From: Acanthosepion pharaonis
Lineage: Eukaryota > Mollusca > Cephalopoda > Sepiida > Sepiidae
DNA: 64,000 nucleotides
Assembly: GCA_903632075.3 (NCBI GenBank)
Contig: CAHIKZ030000813.1
Location: 115,001 to 179,000 of the forward strand
Direction: 5' to 3'
Shown one piece after another: positions 11,475-22,024 of the stretch (position 1 is its first letter; the number at the start of each line of letters is the position of its first letter). A program made the position numbers and the translations under genes. The notes under the pieces are model-generated. The model had not been told where the DNA came from, ran no database searches, and worked only from the letters and a program-made list of their open reading frames with translations.

Positions 11475-12310
11475 TGAAAACAAATTTTTACTACGTTACT
11501 TAAAAATCGAAAACTGAAAAAAATAAAAAATAGAAATAAAAAATAAATAAATAGACAAAATGACAATAAAATAAGCAAAATACATTAACCCAAACAAATT
11601 ACCAAATCACACCCGATAGAATAGATGAAATAGAATAAATAAATAAAAAAATAAAAAACAAAATCAATGAATCCAAATAAATAAAGTAAATAATAAACAA
11701 ATTAACAAACCATTATGACCAAAATATTAGTTAGACTATAAAAATCAAACCAAAAATCGGACGAAAAAATAGCTACAACTGTTATGTAACAATAAAAGAA
11801 AAAGAAATACTCCGTTACTTAAAAATCGGAAACCGAAAAGTGTAAATAAAAATATACAGTATAATAAATAAATAATAAAAAAACAAGTAAAATAAATTAA
11901 TCTAATTCCTTCTAAATAAATAAATAAACTAACAAACCGATCCCGGTAAAGCAACCGTTAGAAAAAACAAATAAAGATAATCAATCCAAATAAATATATG
12001 AAGTAATAAACAAATTAAAAACAGTTCCCACCAAAATAATACTTAGAATAAACTACAACAATCAACGCTAAAATTGAATAAATAGCTTTAGTTATCTTCC
12101 CTAACCAAAACAAAACTATTAAATAAGCGATATAAACAAATTTTTACTACGTTAATAAAAAACACCGACTAATAAAAATTAAAAATATATATAAAATAAG
12201 GAATAAAAATAAAAAATAAAAATAAATGAAAACAAGCAAAATAATTTAACCTAAATAAAAAAATAAACGAATTCTGGTAAAATAAACGCCAAAATAGACT
12301 ACCCACAATG
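11475..12310. repeat. A-rich tandem repeat, ~330-bp unit
   Basis: The phrase 'tttttactacgttacttaaa' near 11485 recurs with changes near 11808 and 12138, and 'aatccaaataaataaagtaa' near 11670 recurs near 11985. The spacing is about 330 bases, giving roughly two and a half copies. The + strand is strongly A-rich (AAATA motifs) with few G. Confidence 0.65.
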
Positions 12311-12500
12311 CACCACTGACCCGTATATACAAACAGCCGAGAAAAATAACAGCACTCTTGGCCTGACGATTGCGTCTAGCATGAAACAGACTATCGCCTT
12401 TAAGTGTTGACTTCTATGTTCACTTTTATTTTTACGCACGCCCTATCTCTGATATTGAACACTTTATCCCATAAATATAGCACATCTTAAGACTATATTT

Positions 12501-12541
<41 letters not shown>

Positions 12542-12637
12542 CAGGTCAGTTGGAAGGCGACTTTTGCTTTACAAAGAGAAACTCAAAGAAAGATAACCTG
12601 ATGCAGTATACCTTTTTCTTCCTGGGAAGACAATGCG

Positions 12638-12967
12638 TCAGGGCGGAGGAGCTGGGCGCCTATCCTCCTTCTCATCCATACAAAGGTTTGTGCGAGACCC
12701 AACTGAACACATCGAGATCAACTGCGTGCAAATAATAAAGCAAGTTGGCAGCATGCTGCTCTTCTCAATGATAGCCTTTTGCCTGTCACTGTGGCTTTGT
12801 CGAAGACAGTAAAGCAGACCTTGAAGTCTACTCGCGGAAACATGTGGCAATTGATCTCCAACTAATCGAGCAAAATGGCTCAACCACATGTTTAATCTGT
12901 CTAAAAATTTGCAAAACACTTGCTGGTCTCGGGAGAGACATGTGAGTCCATAGAAAGTTGAGCACAT
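12638..12967 (-). CDS. Hypothetical ORF of 109 codons, function unknown
   Basis: One of the few long frames here that is not low-complexity. The protein begins 'MCSTFYGLTCLSRDQQVFCK' and ends 'EKEDRRPAPPP', with eight cysteines and a middle 'LVGDQLPHVSASRLQGLLY'. I recognise no domain. It lies between a (TA)n tract (12504-12538) and a (CA)n(TA)n tract (13049-13141) in a repeat-dense area, so a transposon fragment is likelier than a host exon. No promoter or splice signal clearly supports it. Confidence 0.25.
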   Translation of the reverse strand: MCSTFYGLTCLSRDQQVFCKFLDRLNMWLSHFARLVGDQLPHVSASRLQGLLYCLRQSHSDRQKAIIEKSSMLPTCFIICTQLISMCSVGSRTNLCMDEKEDRRPAPPP

Positions 12968-13047
12968 CTTTATTTTTCTGAGTCCTCATTTAATGTCCAC
13001 GACGAAAGTGTCGACCACACATACACCTCGATACATACGCGAGCGCG

Positions 13048-13048
<1 letters not shown>

Positions 13049-13141
<93 letters not shown>
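13049..13141. repeat. Compound (CA)n(TA)n microsatellite
   Basis: About 32 CA units run directly into about 14 TA units. HTHT.../IYIY... and CVCV... frames are its translations. A second (CA)n(TA)n tract is at 13316-13363. Confidence 0.95.
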
Positions 13142-13143
<2 letters not shown>

Positions 13144-13286
13144 AAGAAATTTCATTCCGTTTCGCCTTTCTAGGCTTCACCAGATCATAAAACCAAAGAA
13201 AGAAATAAGATGAAGCCTAGAAAGGCGAAACGCGTAATCAAATCTACTTTAGATGAAACGTTTTTCCATTTGTCAAATTTCTTCAA
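13141..13286. repeat. Nested inverted repeat between two CA/TA microsatellites
   Basis: Inner arms of 22 bases (13158-13179 and 13211-13232) are perfect complements containing 'gcctttctaggc'. Outer arms 'ttgaagaaattt' (13141-13152) and 'aaatttcttcaa' (13275-13286) are also perfect. The segment is bounded on each side by (CA)n(TA)n. Confidence 0.85.
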
Positions 13287-13314
13287 AACTTTGTCAGGAT
13301 TCTATATCCTATTT

Positions 13315-13363
<49 letters not shown>

Positions 13364-13367
<4 letters not shown>

Positions 13368-13933
13368 TGCTGTTCGATAAAACTAACTCACCTGATTTTT
13401 TTTACTAAATGTTCTCTTCTCCGATGAAACGAAAGTTGAGCTAAATTTAACGGATAAGCGATCTAAAATCCGAACAAGAAGATTTGAAAGCTCTTTGAAT
13501 TCATCAGTAAGTACTGTCAAGCATCCGTTCAGTATAATGTTCTGGGGATGCTTTTCTTTTTATGGAACTGGTTTCTTAAAACCTATTGACAAGACCCTCA
13601 GGACCCTCAGTACAAGAGAATTTTAGAGTCATGTCTGCTTCCTTCTGCTGAAAGGGTGCAAATCGACCCCACCAAGCTCATTTTTATGCAGGATAATGCT
13701 CCCTGTCACAAATAAAAATTGATGAAAGAATAATTTGATGAGAAGCAGGTGAGTGTTGTGACATGGGCGCCCCAAACTCCTGACTTCAACACCATAGAAA
13801 ACTTATGGAGCATTATAAAATACAGGCTCTCGAGAAAGCAGTTGAGCAACATGCTCGATAAGTTTCGCTTATACTTTGAATTTAGCTCAACTTTCGTTTC
13901 ATTTAGTAAAAAAATCAGGTGAGCCACTTTTAT
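13364..13933 (+). mobile_element. Tc1-like DNA transposon, deletion derivative
   Basis: Terminal inverted repeats share 'tcacctgattttttttacta' on the left and its complement on the right (about 13900-13925), and both ends lie in TA microsatellites, as expected for a TA-targeting element. The transposase remnant on + starts abruptly at 'VLFSDETKVELNL' (13411) and continues through 'SIMFWGCFSFYGTGFLKPID', a 'MQDNAPCHK' region (about 13685) and 'WAPQTPDFNTIENLWSIIK' (about 13760-13820). These carry the DDE/D acidic residues of the IS630/Tc1 superfamily. The DNA-binding N-terminus is deleted and stops occur. The right end carries an inverted copy of the DETKVELN segment. Confidence 0.8.
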
Positions 13934-13953
13934 ATATATATATATATATATAT

Positions 13954-14525
13954 TACTCTTTCAGTCCAGTAATTATGAATTTACCTAATCTTTCTATTCA
14001 TGGAAATATATATATTGTAGGTATTTTTGATGAATAAAACATTTCTCTATTATTATATTGTTGTGTTTCACCTCCAATTGACAATATATGTTTATGCAAC
14101 AAATTTATTATAATTTTCATTTCAATGAATAATTATATCTTCATTTCAAGTTTTGATTTAATGTATATTTGAATGTAGATTGCCTGTTATATTATTCTTT
14201 TCAGCAGAACGACAATATTTTACATAATTGTAACACTTTAAGCATTTTTGTATTGGTGCGTGTAAACACCCCAGGGGATTATCCATTTTCGAAAATCCGA
14301 GGTGACTAACACAGGGTTAAATAGATGAATCCGCTGGCTCAGCTGCCAGGCTTTAACTCAGATATCCAAATGCATTTATGGGTGAAACGTGTGTGGTCGT
14401 AACTAATCAATATTACTTCCGCTTTTCATGAGTGCACCCCCCTTTTATTTTCTAACCGTGAGTACCACTATTACTGTATTACAATGACGATCACAGCAAC
14501 TAGTGTCACTAATAACAGAGTTGTT
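13954..14525. other. Unassigned sequence
   Basis: AT-rich, no recognised motif. A short GTG/GGT run sits just beyond, at about 14608-14632. Confidence 0.5.
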
Positions 14526-14764
14526 ACTAACAGTTGCTGCTATTGGGATTTCGAAAATACTCATTATACTGAAGTATTCTATATTTTTTTAAGTTGTGTT
14601 CACTGTAACGGTGGTGGTGGTGGTGGTGGTGAATGAGGTGTCCGTTCGACCAATATTTAAAAAAACGAGATCGACACTTTAGCGGACCTATATTTCCAGT
14701 TAAACTGCATTGCACATTGAAAAGGGCACCGTCTGCACGCACATGTATGCACACCAACAGCAGC

Positions 14765-14896
14765 ATTTGAGAAGAGAGTAAGAAAGAGAGAGAATGGGAA
14801 AATGGGATAGAAAAAGAGAGGGAGAGAGAATGAGATAGAAAGAGAGAAAGAGAGAGAGAATAGGACAGAAAGGGAGAGAAAGAGATAATGGGAAAA

Positions 14897-14947
<51 letters not shown>

Positions 14948-15385
14948 TAATGGGATAGAATGGGGGGAGAAAGAGAATAGGATAGAAGGAGAGAATGGGA
15001 GAATGGGATAGAAAGGGAGAGGGAATGGGATGGAAAGAGAGAAAGAAAGAGAGAATGGATAGAAATGGCGATAGAGTTAATGCAATAGAATGGAGAGAGA
15101 AAGAGAAAGAATAGCATAGATAGGGAGAGAGAAAATGGGATAGACAGGGAGAGAGAATGGAATCAAAAGTGAGAGAGAATGGAGTAGAGAGAGAAAGAGA
15201 GAACGGGATAGAAAGGGATAAAGAGAGAATAGGAGTGAGCTAGAAACAGGTAGAGAATGAGAGAATGTGATAGAAAGGGAGAGAGAAAATGGGAGAATGG
15301 AGGAATAAAAAAAGAGAGAATGGGTTAGAAAGAGGAAGAAAGGGAGAGAAAAGCAAGAGGGGAGAGTGGAAAGTAAGGGGTGTTG
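14765..15385. repeat. GA-rich purine tract with (GA)n core
   Basis: Imperfect 'gagagaatgggatagaaag' units surround a (GA)n core at about 14899-14943. The + strand is almost all purine. The same 'agagaatgggatagaaaggg' unit recurs at 17370-17830, so this is a dispersed repeat grown around GA microsatellites. Ser/Leu-rich minus frames are artefacts. Confidence 0.85.
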
Positions 15386-15726
15386 ATATTAGAGTAAGAG
15401 AAACAACATTCAAACCACAACAAAGGCTCTGACAGAGTTACGTTACCATTATTCTTTTTTTACGTTTATTTTTTGTCTTTGCCTTTTAAAACAGACTTCT
15501 ATTTAGAACGTACAATATTCTCACTACCTTAAATATTTTCTTTTTTCTTCTCTTTTTCTATTGGCTATCTTTTTTGTTGATACCGGCACTTGTATTTATT
15601 AAACAAAGGAGTAAATACAAAAAAAAAACAACAACAACAAAAAAACACGAAAAAATATCATCGCTTGAATACATACATTTATCGTACACAGCTAAAGATT
15701 TACGTTAAGTTCCTGCTCATGTGAAC

Positions 15727-15770
15727 ACGCGCATGCGCGCAATCACGCAAATATGTACGCGCATGCGCGT
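15727..15770. repeat. Paired CG-rich palindromes with Z-DNA potential
   Basis: 'cgcgcatgcgcg' occurs twice (about 15728-15739 and 15758-15769), each a 12-base self-complementary sequence of strictly alternating purine and pyrimidine, in otherwise AT-rich DNA. A (GA)n tract follows at 15784-15832. Confidence 0.75.
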
Positions 15771-15780
15771 GTTATCTGCC

Positions 15781-15783
<3 letters not shown>

Positions 15784-15835
<52 letters not shown>

Positions 15836-15946
15836 ACGTCATTTAAAGCGGTACCAAATTGATCTACTACCCTCGGGGAGGCTAAATGTCAATCATTTGT
15901 CTTTGTCAGTAATTAGTATCTCTGTCGTGTTCTCATTCTCCGCGAG

Positions 15947-16022
<76 letters not shown>

Positions 16023-16060
16023 GAGAGAGAGAGACGCAAAAACAATCCTTTGATTACACA

Positions 16061-16117
<57 letters not shown>
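15784..16117. repeat. Microsatellite cluster: GA, CA, TA, GA, TATC
   Basis: (GA)n 15784-15832, then 110 bases of other sequence, then 'gcgagcgcgcgcaca' leading into (CA)n 15953-16010, a short TA run, a short GA run and (TATC)n at 16063-16117. The last abuts a 5S-derived SINE head. Confidence 0.95.
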
Positions 16118-16119
<2 letters not shown>

Positions 16120-16120
16120 T

Positions 16121-16475
16121 CAGCCGTATCATGTTCAAACATCGGTTCCCGCACGATCACCGAAGTTAATTAGATGAGTAACCGCTTGGGGCTACGAGGT
16201 GCTGTAACTTTTGATGTGCGGGTGGTTTAACGGATAACATTTCGGAATTGGATCTTGGAGAGGCAAGTTTCAATTCCAATTGGGTGTTATATTCACTTAT
16301 AAGATAATACCCTTGGGAAAATTACGAATCCACCTTTTATCCACTAGCTATGCCTTAATTAGTAGAACTTGTACAATTAAATCATTCTTATCTCCCTACC
16401 TCAAATTCTTACACTCTAAAAACATTTTCTGACTTTAAATAACCTGCAAAAGGTTGATAAGCCGTAAAAAAGAAA
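16121..16475 (+). mobile_element. Composite SINE: 5S rRNA head + tRNA-like head + body
   Basis: 16121-16208 matches metazoan 5S rRNA through 'cgttcccgcacgatcaccga'-like sequence and the closing 'gaggtgctgtaac', with about 25 internal bases missing. 16215-16280 is tRNA-like: A-box 'tggtttaacgg' fits TRGYNNARNNG exactly and 'gtttcaattcc' fits the B-box with one mismatch. The body (16281-16375) contains 'ataatacccttgggaaaatt' and 'tatgccttaattagtag'. The tail near 16443-16465 is 'cctgcaaaaggttgataagc'. Both promoters are of RNA polymerase III type. Three other copies support the structure. Confidence 0.85.
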
Positions 16476-16599
16476 TCAATCATATCAATGTATATATCTA
16501 CACTATGTAAGATTTTATTATGCATCATATTGTAAGTAAATATACATATGTAATTGCATTGATATTAATGCTTATATTTAAAACGTTATTCAGAGGCCA

Positions 16600-17150
16600 A
16601 GACACGAAATATTTGGAAGTTAGATCAGGCCTAAAATGGAGTAGTGCTACCATATTTGGACAGGGGCTGAAAAGTCAACCTTTTCAGTCTCGATAAAGAC
16701 CAAAAGCCTCTCCGCGTTCTTGTGGGTGATGAATTATTTTCCACCTTGCAACCCGTTTCTCACAGACGAAACATCGCAAGCCTCTCACTGCTTTATCGCT
16801 ATTTCCATGGAAAGTGTTCAGATTAACTACATTCCTTAGATTCACGAATTCTAACATTCACGGCTAAAACACACCATTCTACGCACATCGTAGAGAACCA
16901 TTCTCATTCCTTTCGTATTCCATTGTTGAGACGTAAGTACCAATCGAGCAGCTTCTTTTAGCGAACCTCTGCTCTGTGAGACCGACTCTCAAGAAGATGT
17001 TCTCCCGATCACTACAATCTTAACCTGTTCAAGTCTAGGGTTAACCGTCATCCCACCTACCTGCATAAACTGTGCCTCTTACTTTGTAACCCTCTACCTC
17101 GATTGGTTCCCGGGTCTTGTAAAGGGCGAAATTCACTGTAAAAAGAACAC
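16600..17150 (+). pseudogene. LINE (family B2) 3' coding end
   Basis: The frame 'LQPVSHRRNIASLSLLYRYF' followed by 'HGKCSD' (about 16740-16820) is the hallmark of the post-RT region of a Jockey/CR1-like LINE related to family B. Further downstream the sequence corresponds to 'RTVRLWNSLP'-type and C-terminal segments (about 16965-17130), the same family as the minus-strand copies at 33640-34640 and 40155-40620. Stops and frameshifts are throughout. Confidence 0.65.
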
Positions 17151-17318
17151 ATTTTCTTTTAATGCCATAGGGAACCATCAGCTTTTAACGGATATATTTT
17201 TATGCTAAGACCACAACTTTCGGGTAGATGAAGTGAAAATCTTAATTTTAAAATTCTGCTTCCTTGCGGCCATATTCAAACATGGAAAAGGCTTTGGAAG
17301 TAAATTCAGACAAAGAAT

Positions 17319-17322
<4 letters not shown>

Positions 17323-17371
<49 letters not shown>

Positions 17372-17453
17372 GGAGAGGGATGAAGAGAGAATGGGATATA
17401 AAGGAAGAATGTGAGAATTGGATAGAAAGGGGAAGAGAGAGAATGTGAGTGGA

Positions 17454-17545
<92 letters not shown>

Positions 17546-17610
17546 GGATAATAGGACAGAAAGGAAGAGATGGAGAATTGGATAGAAAGGGGAAGAGAGA
17601 GAATAGGAAT

Positions 17611-17675
<65 letters not shown>

Positions 17676-17829
17676 TGAGAATTGATAGTAGGATAGAAAG
17701 AGAGAGAGAGTGAGGGAGAGAATGGGATAGAAAGGGAGAGAGATAATACGATAGAAAGAGAGGGAGAGATAATGGGAGAGTGAGATAGAAAGGAAGAGAG
17801 AGAAGGAGAAATGAGTGAATGGGATAGAA

Positions 17830-17875
<46 letters not shown>
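17323..17875. repeat. (GA)n/(TA)n microsatellite block
   Basis: (GA)n at 17323-17369, 17458-17542 and 17841-17871, (TA)n at 17613-17655 passing directly into GA, joined by 'agagaatgggatagaaagg' units as at 14.8-15.4 kb. Confidence 0.95.
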
Positions 17876-17929
17876 GCAATGGTTCTTGATATTTATTTTT
17901 TAATTTCAGATGTACAAAAATATCCACCT

Positions 17930-18260
17930 TACGCAAGGCGGTAATCTCACTACTACGCAGGGGGGGTTACAGGGAATGTAAATGAAAGAGAAGACTGAAA
18001 ATAAGGAGGATTGAAGAAAGGACAAAAGATTAACGGGATTCAAGAAGACAGAAGATGGCGATTGACGTTGCATTTAAATTTTTGAAGATCGTAGTTATCA
18101 GAGAAGCAAGAAAACGAAAGGTTCCACAGGTGGGAACAGCAAGAAGAGAAACTGTTGGTGATAGAAGTGGCTGTTGCATGTAGCTATTTCAACAGTAAAA
18201 GGGTGGGACCTAGTTGCCAATCTAGTAACACGCAGGCAGAAAAGTTTAAAAGATCGAAAA
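17930..18260 (-). pseudogene. LINE (family B) 3' coding end
   Basis: Minus reading gives 'TRLATRSHPFTVEIATCNSH' (about 18235-18175), the family B motif 'TRLAARSHHFTVE...CNSKFYANSFLPRTSRLWNSLP', followed by the 'FKCNVNRH' region (about 18080-18060) and the terminus near 17932-17970. Short in-frame deletions and stops are present. Confidence 0.7.
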
Positions 18261-18629
18261 AAAAAGAAGATATACTCAGAAAAGAAAAACGAGATTATTA
18301 AAAGTCGTTGTATGACAGAAACAAAATGTTGGAAATTGTGGAAAAAATGAGCGGAGATTATAGAATAAGTAAAAGGACATTTAAAACTGGGAAAAGAAAA
18401 AATACAATAAACTGTCTTCATGAGAAAAATTAAGAGTTATAAGCCCCGCTCCAAAAAAAAAATTGGCTCGCCTAGCAAGAAAATAAAGAACCAGCTGATT
18501 TGAATGTAAACAGACATAAAACATACGGAATATTAAAACATTATCTCGAGACCTTAAAAGCAATCACACTACCACCTTTAGGTCAAGATCCCAAAGAGAA
18601 ACATGCAAGAAATATATGATATTTGATAG

Positions 18630-18905
18630 TCCTGGGTTTGACGATAAACTACATCCGGCAGAAAGACCTCTGATGTTGAGATGGGAGGTTTTGAGGAGCG
18701 TGGAACCACCTCTTAATTGTGTGTTGTTCCCAGGTTCACTCTGACTCGGGATGTTAGCACATGTTAGGGCCCCAGATATGTGCAAATAGGGAACCCCCAG
18801 GTACCATGAAAGTATGAAAAATACATATTTATAGTAAAAATTGTCAATACTACATTTTAAAGCAGAATTATCAAGAATAAATGTTATAGCAAAATGACCA
18901 ACTGT
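18630..18905 (+). mobile_element. VNTR-bearing element, copy 1 (family V)
   Basis: The head shares 'gacgataaactacatccggc', 'ttttgaggagcgtggaacca' and 'cctcttaatt' with copies at 31772, 60957 and 62913. A shared middle ('cacatgttagggccccag', 'gcaaatagggaaccccc') precedes a short decayed VNTR of 'acattttatagcaaaatgac'-type units. The 3' tail is not recognisable here. No ORF. Confidence 0.75.
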
Positions 18906-19059
18906 GAACTAGGAACGTCCTTCTTCTCCGGGCTTTACGTCTTAACTCGTCTTCGTCACTCTATTCCCTGACGTCACTCACCGGCAGTCACGTGACCCCC
19001 GTAACTTTATCTCAACTGAATTGAGAGAATCGCCTTTTGTATCCCTACAGCTTGCACGT

Positions 19060-19515
19060 AAGCGTTCAAATATCCAAGGCAGTTGTGAATGTGTTAATAA
19101 ATTTTATCTCGACTTCAGTCACTTTCTCACCGACATGACGCGGTTTCCCTATGGCTTTTCTACAAATATTTTCATGGCAACTGCTCTGACGAGTTTTTTT
19201 TTCCTGGGCCCTCAACTAAATGATTGGCAACTAGATCCCACCGTTTAAATGCGACTGCCACTTCTACTTTAATTGTTTCTTTTCTAGCACTTCCCACCTG
19301 TGAAATTCCCTTCCGTTTACTTGATAACTACAACCTTCAAAAATTCAAATGCAACTTCAATCTTCTGTCTTCTTGAACCCTGTTCATTTTTCTGTCCTTT
19401 CCTCTATCTCACCCATTCTCAGTCTTTTCTTTTACTTTCACGCACTGTAACTCAAAGACCCCCCCCCCGTGTGCTAATGGCATTACCGCCTTGCTTGGGG
19501 TAAAATGATTATTTT
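19060..19515 (+). pseudogene. LINE (family B) 3' end
   Basis: From about 19090 the sequence follows the family B 3' coding end out of frame, through 'cctgtgaaattcccttccgt' and 'aaaaattcaaatgcaacttc' (19340-19360), and closes on the family terminus 'ttaccgccttgcttggggta' (19482-19501), followed by the transition to A-rich sequence. The terminus fixes the orientation. Confidence 0.65.
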
Positions 19516-19817
19516 CAAAAATAAAGCATCAGTCGACTTATACAGATATTTCTAAAGGCAACTAATCATTTGTTGCATTAAGTATCAATTTGGAGTTTAC
19601 TAACATGCGTTAATTTTTCATAGCAGCGTATACAGTCGATTAAAGGAAAAATGTTGATCCTTCCCATGTTGACCAAGGTTGCATACAGCAAGAATAACAC
19701 AAGAAAAAAAAAACTCATTTAGTCTGTTCTACCACATTTGCTATATTCATCTGACCTTGAATTAACTGATTATTATTACCTTCTTTGATCACTGCAAAAT
19801 GTTTTGATGGGGAAAAT

Positions 19818-19930
19818 ATAATTGTAGTTTAATTAAAATATAATTGTAGTTTAATTAAAATATAATTGTAGTTTAATTAAAATATAATTGTAGTTTAATT
19901 AAAATATAATTGTAGTTTAATTTTTTAATA
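19818..19930. repeat. 22-bp minisatellite, about five copies
   Basis: 'aaaatataattgtagtttaa' plus two bases repeats perfectly with a 22-base period. Identical units suggest recent expansion or slippage. Confidence 0.95.
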
Positions 19931-20460
19931 CAATTGGTAAACGAAAATTATTTATGACTCAACCTATTATTATTATAAGGCGATCAAATAAAATCGTAAT
20001 TTTGAATCAGTTTAAAAAGGATCAAATTCTGGCTCAAAACTTGGAAAATCTTTATGTATCTATTTGATGTGGAAAACTTTCTCTAATGAAAACCATATTG
20101 AAGAATTTGTAGAAATGCTTTTCACATCCAAATTTGCAAAATTTGACTCAATTGGTATCGAAGAGTTTCTTGACAAGTTGCAAAAAGTCATTGCAAATAA
20201 CGGTGGATATATAATTGAATAAAATGTAATTTATTTTATTATTTTGAAAAATACAGTTAATAAACGAAAACGGAAATTATTTATGGCTCAACCTAATATT
20301 ATAAGGCAATCAAATAAAACAATAATTTGGGATCAGTTTAAAAAGGATCAAATTCAGGCTCAAAACATGGAATACCTTTCTTATGTCTCTATATGATGTG
20401 GAAAACTTTCTCTAATGAAAACCAGCGGCAAGTGTTTGTTGAAAAATAAAAAAAATAACG
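19930..20460 (+). repeat. Direct duplication (~320 bp apart) carrying a shared peptide
   Basis: 'cagtttaaaaaggatcaaat' and 'gatgtggaaaactttctcta' occur in both halves (about 20009 and 20334; 20069 and 20394). One frame reads 'RKLFMAQPNIIRQSNKTIIW' then 'DQFKKDQIQAQN' in both, and a second frame reads 'MWKTFSNEN' in both. In the first copy it continues 'HIEEFVEMLFTSKFAKFDSI' and 'EEFLDKLQKVIANNGGYIIE' to a stop at 20221. I do not recognise the protein. An 'IIWDQF' start is loosely like BED zinc fingers of hAT transposases. Confidence 0.5.
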
Positions 20461-21190
20461 ATTGCTTTATTTAACGGACCAAACAGAAAAAACGGAAGCA
20501 AATGCGTTGTTACATTTAATTGCATTTATTAAAATAAAGAAGTAGTCTTATATTGCATTTGTAATGGTTTGTCTAACGTATATAGATAGCATAGCATTAT
20601 GAAGGGTTCAAATATCCAAGGAGTCAGTAAATGTTTGAACGCCATTATGAATCTAGGACATACGTTTTATTTATTTGCCATATTCTTCAACTTCCTGACT
20701 GACTTTAGAAAAGATCGATGAGACCTTTGAAAAATCGATAGACAACTGTACACTATAATATTAACAGAGATTTGCAATCACTTCCCCTCGATCATAAATC
20801 AACGGAACAAATAATAGTTCAATGATGCACTTAATGGCACAGTTTATTCGCCGACTGAGAAGCTATAAATTACGAGGTCAGCAGTATCATTCCAATCGAT
20901 GAGTAAGCGGTGGAAGTTTCGTCAAAGGAATTGTGTCCGCGAAGTGCATATTAGTGTCTAAGTATAGTACAATGATTTCTCATAGATTTCTCTGGAAGTA
21001 GGCAAGATATATGGCGCACCTAAATAATTTATTGAGGCTGGCTTACTAAAAAATTAGTCACGAGGAGACGAAAAAGTTCGTATTATAGATCCTTATTAAA
21101 AAATAGCTCAGTACGGCGCAAGACCACAATGTAGAGCGTAAAGTTATAGGCATAATAATGCTTTCTCCCCAGAGAGCTCAACCGAAATAA
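20461..21190. other. Unassigned sequence
   Basis: No recognised motif or repeat. Confidence 0.5.
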
Positions 21191-21201
21191 ATTTTTCAGG
21201 A

Positions 21202-21205
<4 letters not shown>

Positions 21206-21283
<78 letters not shown>

Positions 21284-21338
21284 AAGAAAAAGAACACACC
21301 AAAGAGGTGGAGAGACAAAAAGAGAGGAAAAGAGAAAT

Positions 21339-21390
<52 letters not shown>

Positions 21391-21477
21391 TGTGTGGGAG
21401 AAAGAATGACAGAGATAGAAACAGGGAGAGAGGAGAAAGAAGTGATAGAAAGAGAAAGACAAAAAGGAGACGGAATA

Positions 21478-21538
<61 letters not shown>

Positions 21539-21561
21539 TAGATAGATAGATAGATAGATAG
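21206..21561. repeat. (TA)n(GA)n ... (TA)n(GATA)n microsatellite block
   Basis: TA tract 21206-21245 runs into GA 21246-21280; more GA at 21343-21390; TA tract 21479-21535 runs into GATA 21536-21561. Confidence 0.95.
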
Positions 21562-21579
21562 AAAATAAAATGCAAAAAT

Positions 21580-22012
21580 TATATAATTTACTCTCTGACC
21601 GTTGTGTAGTTTACCTGTCGCTTTCCTATAAATCTTTTTATGGTAATTATTCTGATGAACTTTCCTCTATGTTACCTAGATTTTATGAATTTAAGTGCAG
21701 TACTAGATTGGCGGCAAGGTCTCATCATTTTACATTTGAAATGACTGGATATAACTATAAATTCTATGCTAATAATTACTTTTATCGCACATCTTGCTTG
21801 TGGAACTCTCTTTCGCCTTCTTGCTTCCCAGTCAACTTTGATCTTCAAAAATTTAAATGCAATGTCAATTGTTTTCTTTCTTTCTTACTTTCACTCTATT
21901 TATTGATATCTATATATATATATATCTATAATGTTTCTCTTTTTCTTATATTATTTCACGCTCAGTAACCCCTCTGTCTTAGTGGCTTTATTGCATTGCT
22001 TGGGGTGAAATA
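21580..22012 (+). pseudogene. LINE (family B) 3' end with complete terminus
   Basis: One open frame reads 'YGNYSDELSSMLPRFYEFKC' then 'STRLAARSHHFTFEMTGYN' then 'SLWNSLSPSCFPVNFDLQKF' type sequence and 'KCNVNCFLSF' (21640-21890). The 3' UTR ends in 'ggctttattgcattgcttgg' and 'ggtgaaataataaa' (about 21984-22020). This is among the best-preserved copies of the family's C-terminus, and its 5' end is truncated just after a GATA microsatellite. Confidence 0.8.
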
Positions 22013-22024
22013 ATAAAAAATATT

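Noticed and set aside
14527..17936. Long Ser/Leu-rich frames (196 and 243 codons)
   Set aside because: Minus-strand translations of (GA)n and imperfect GA repeats.
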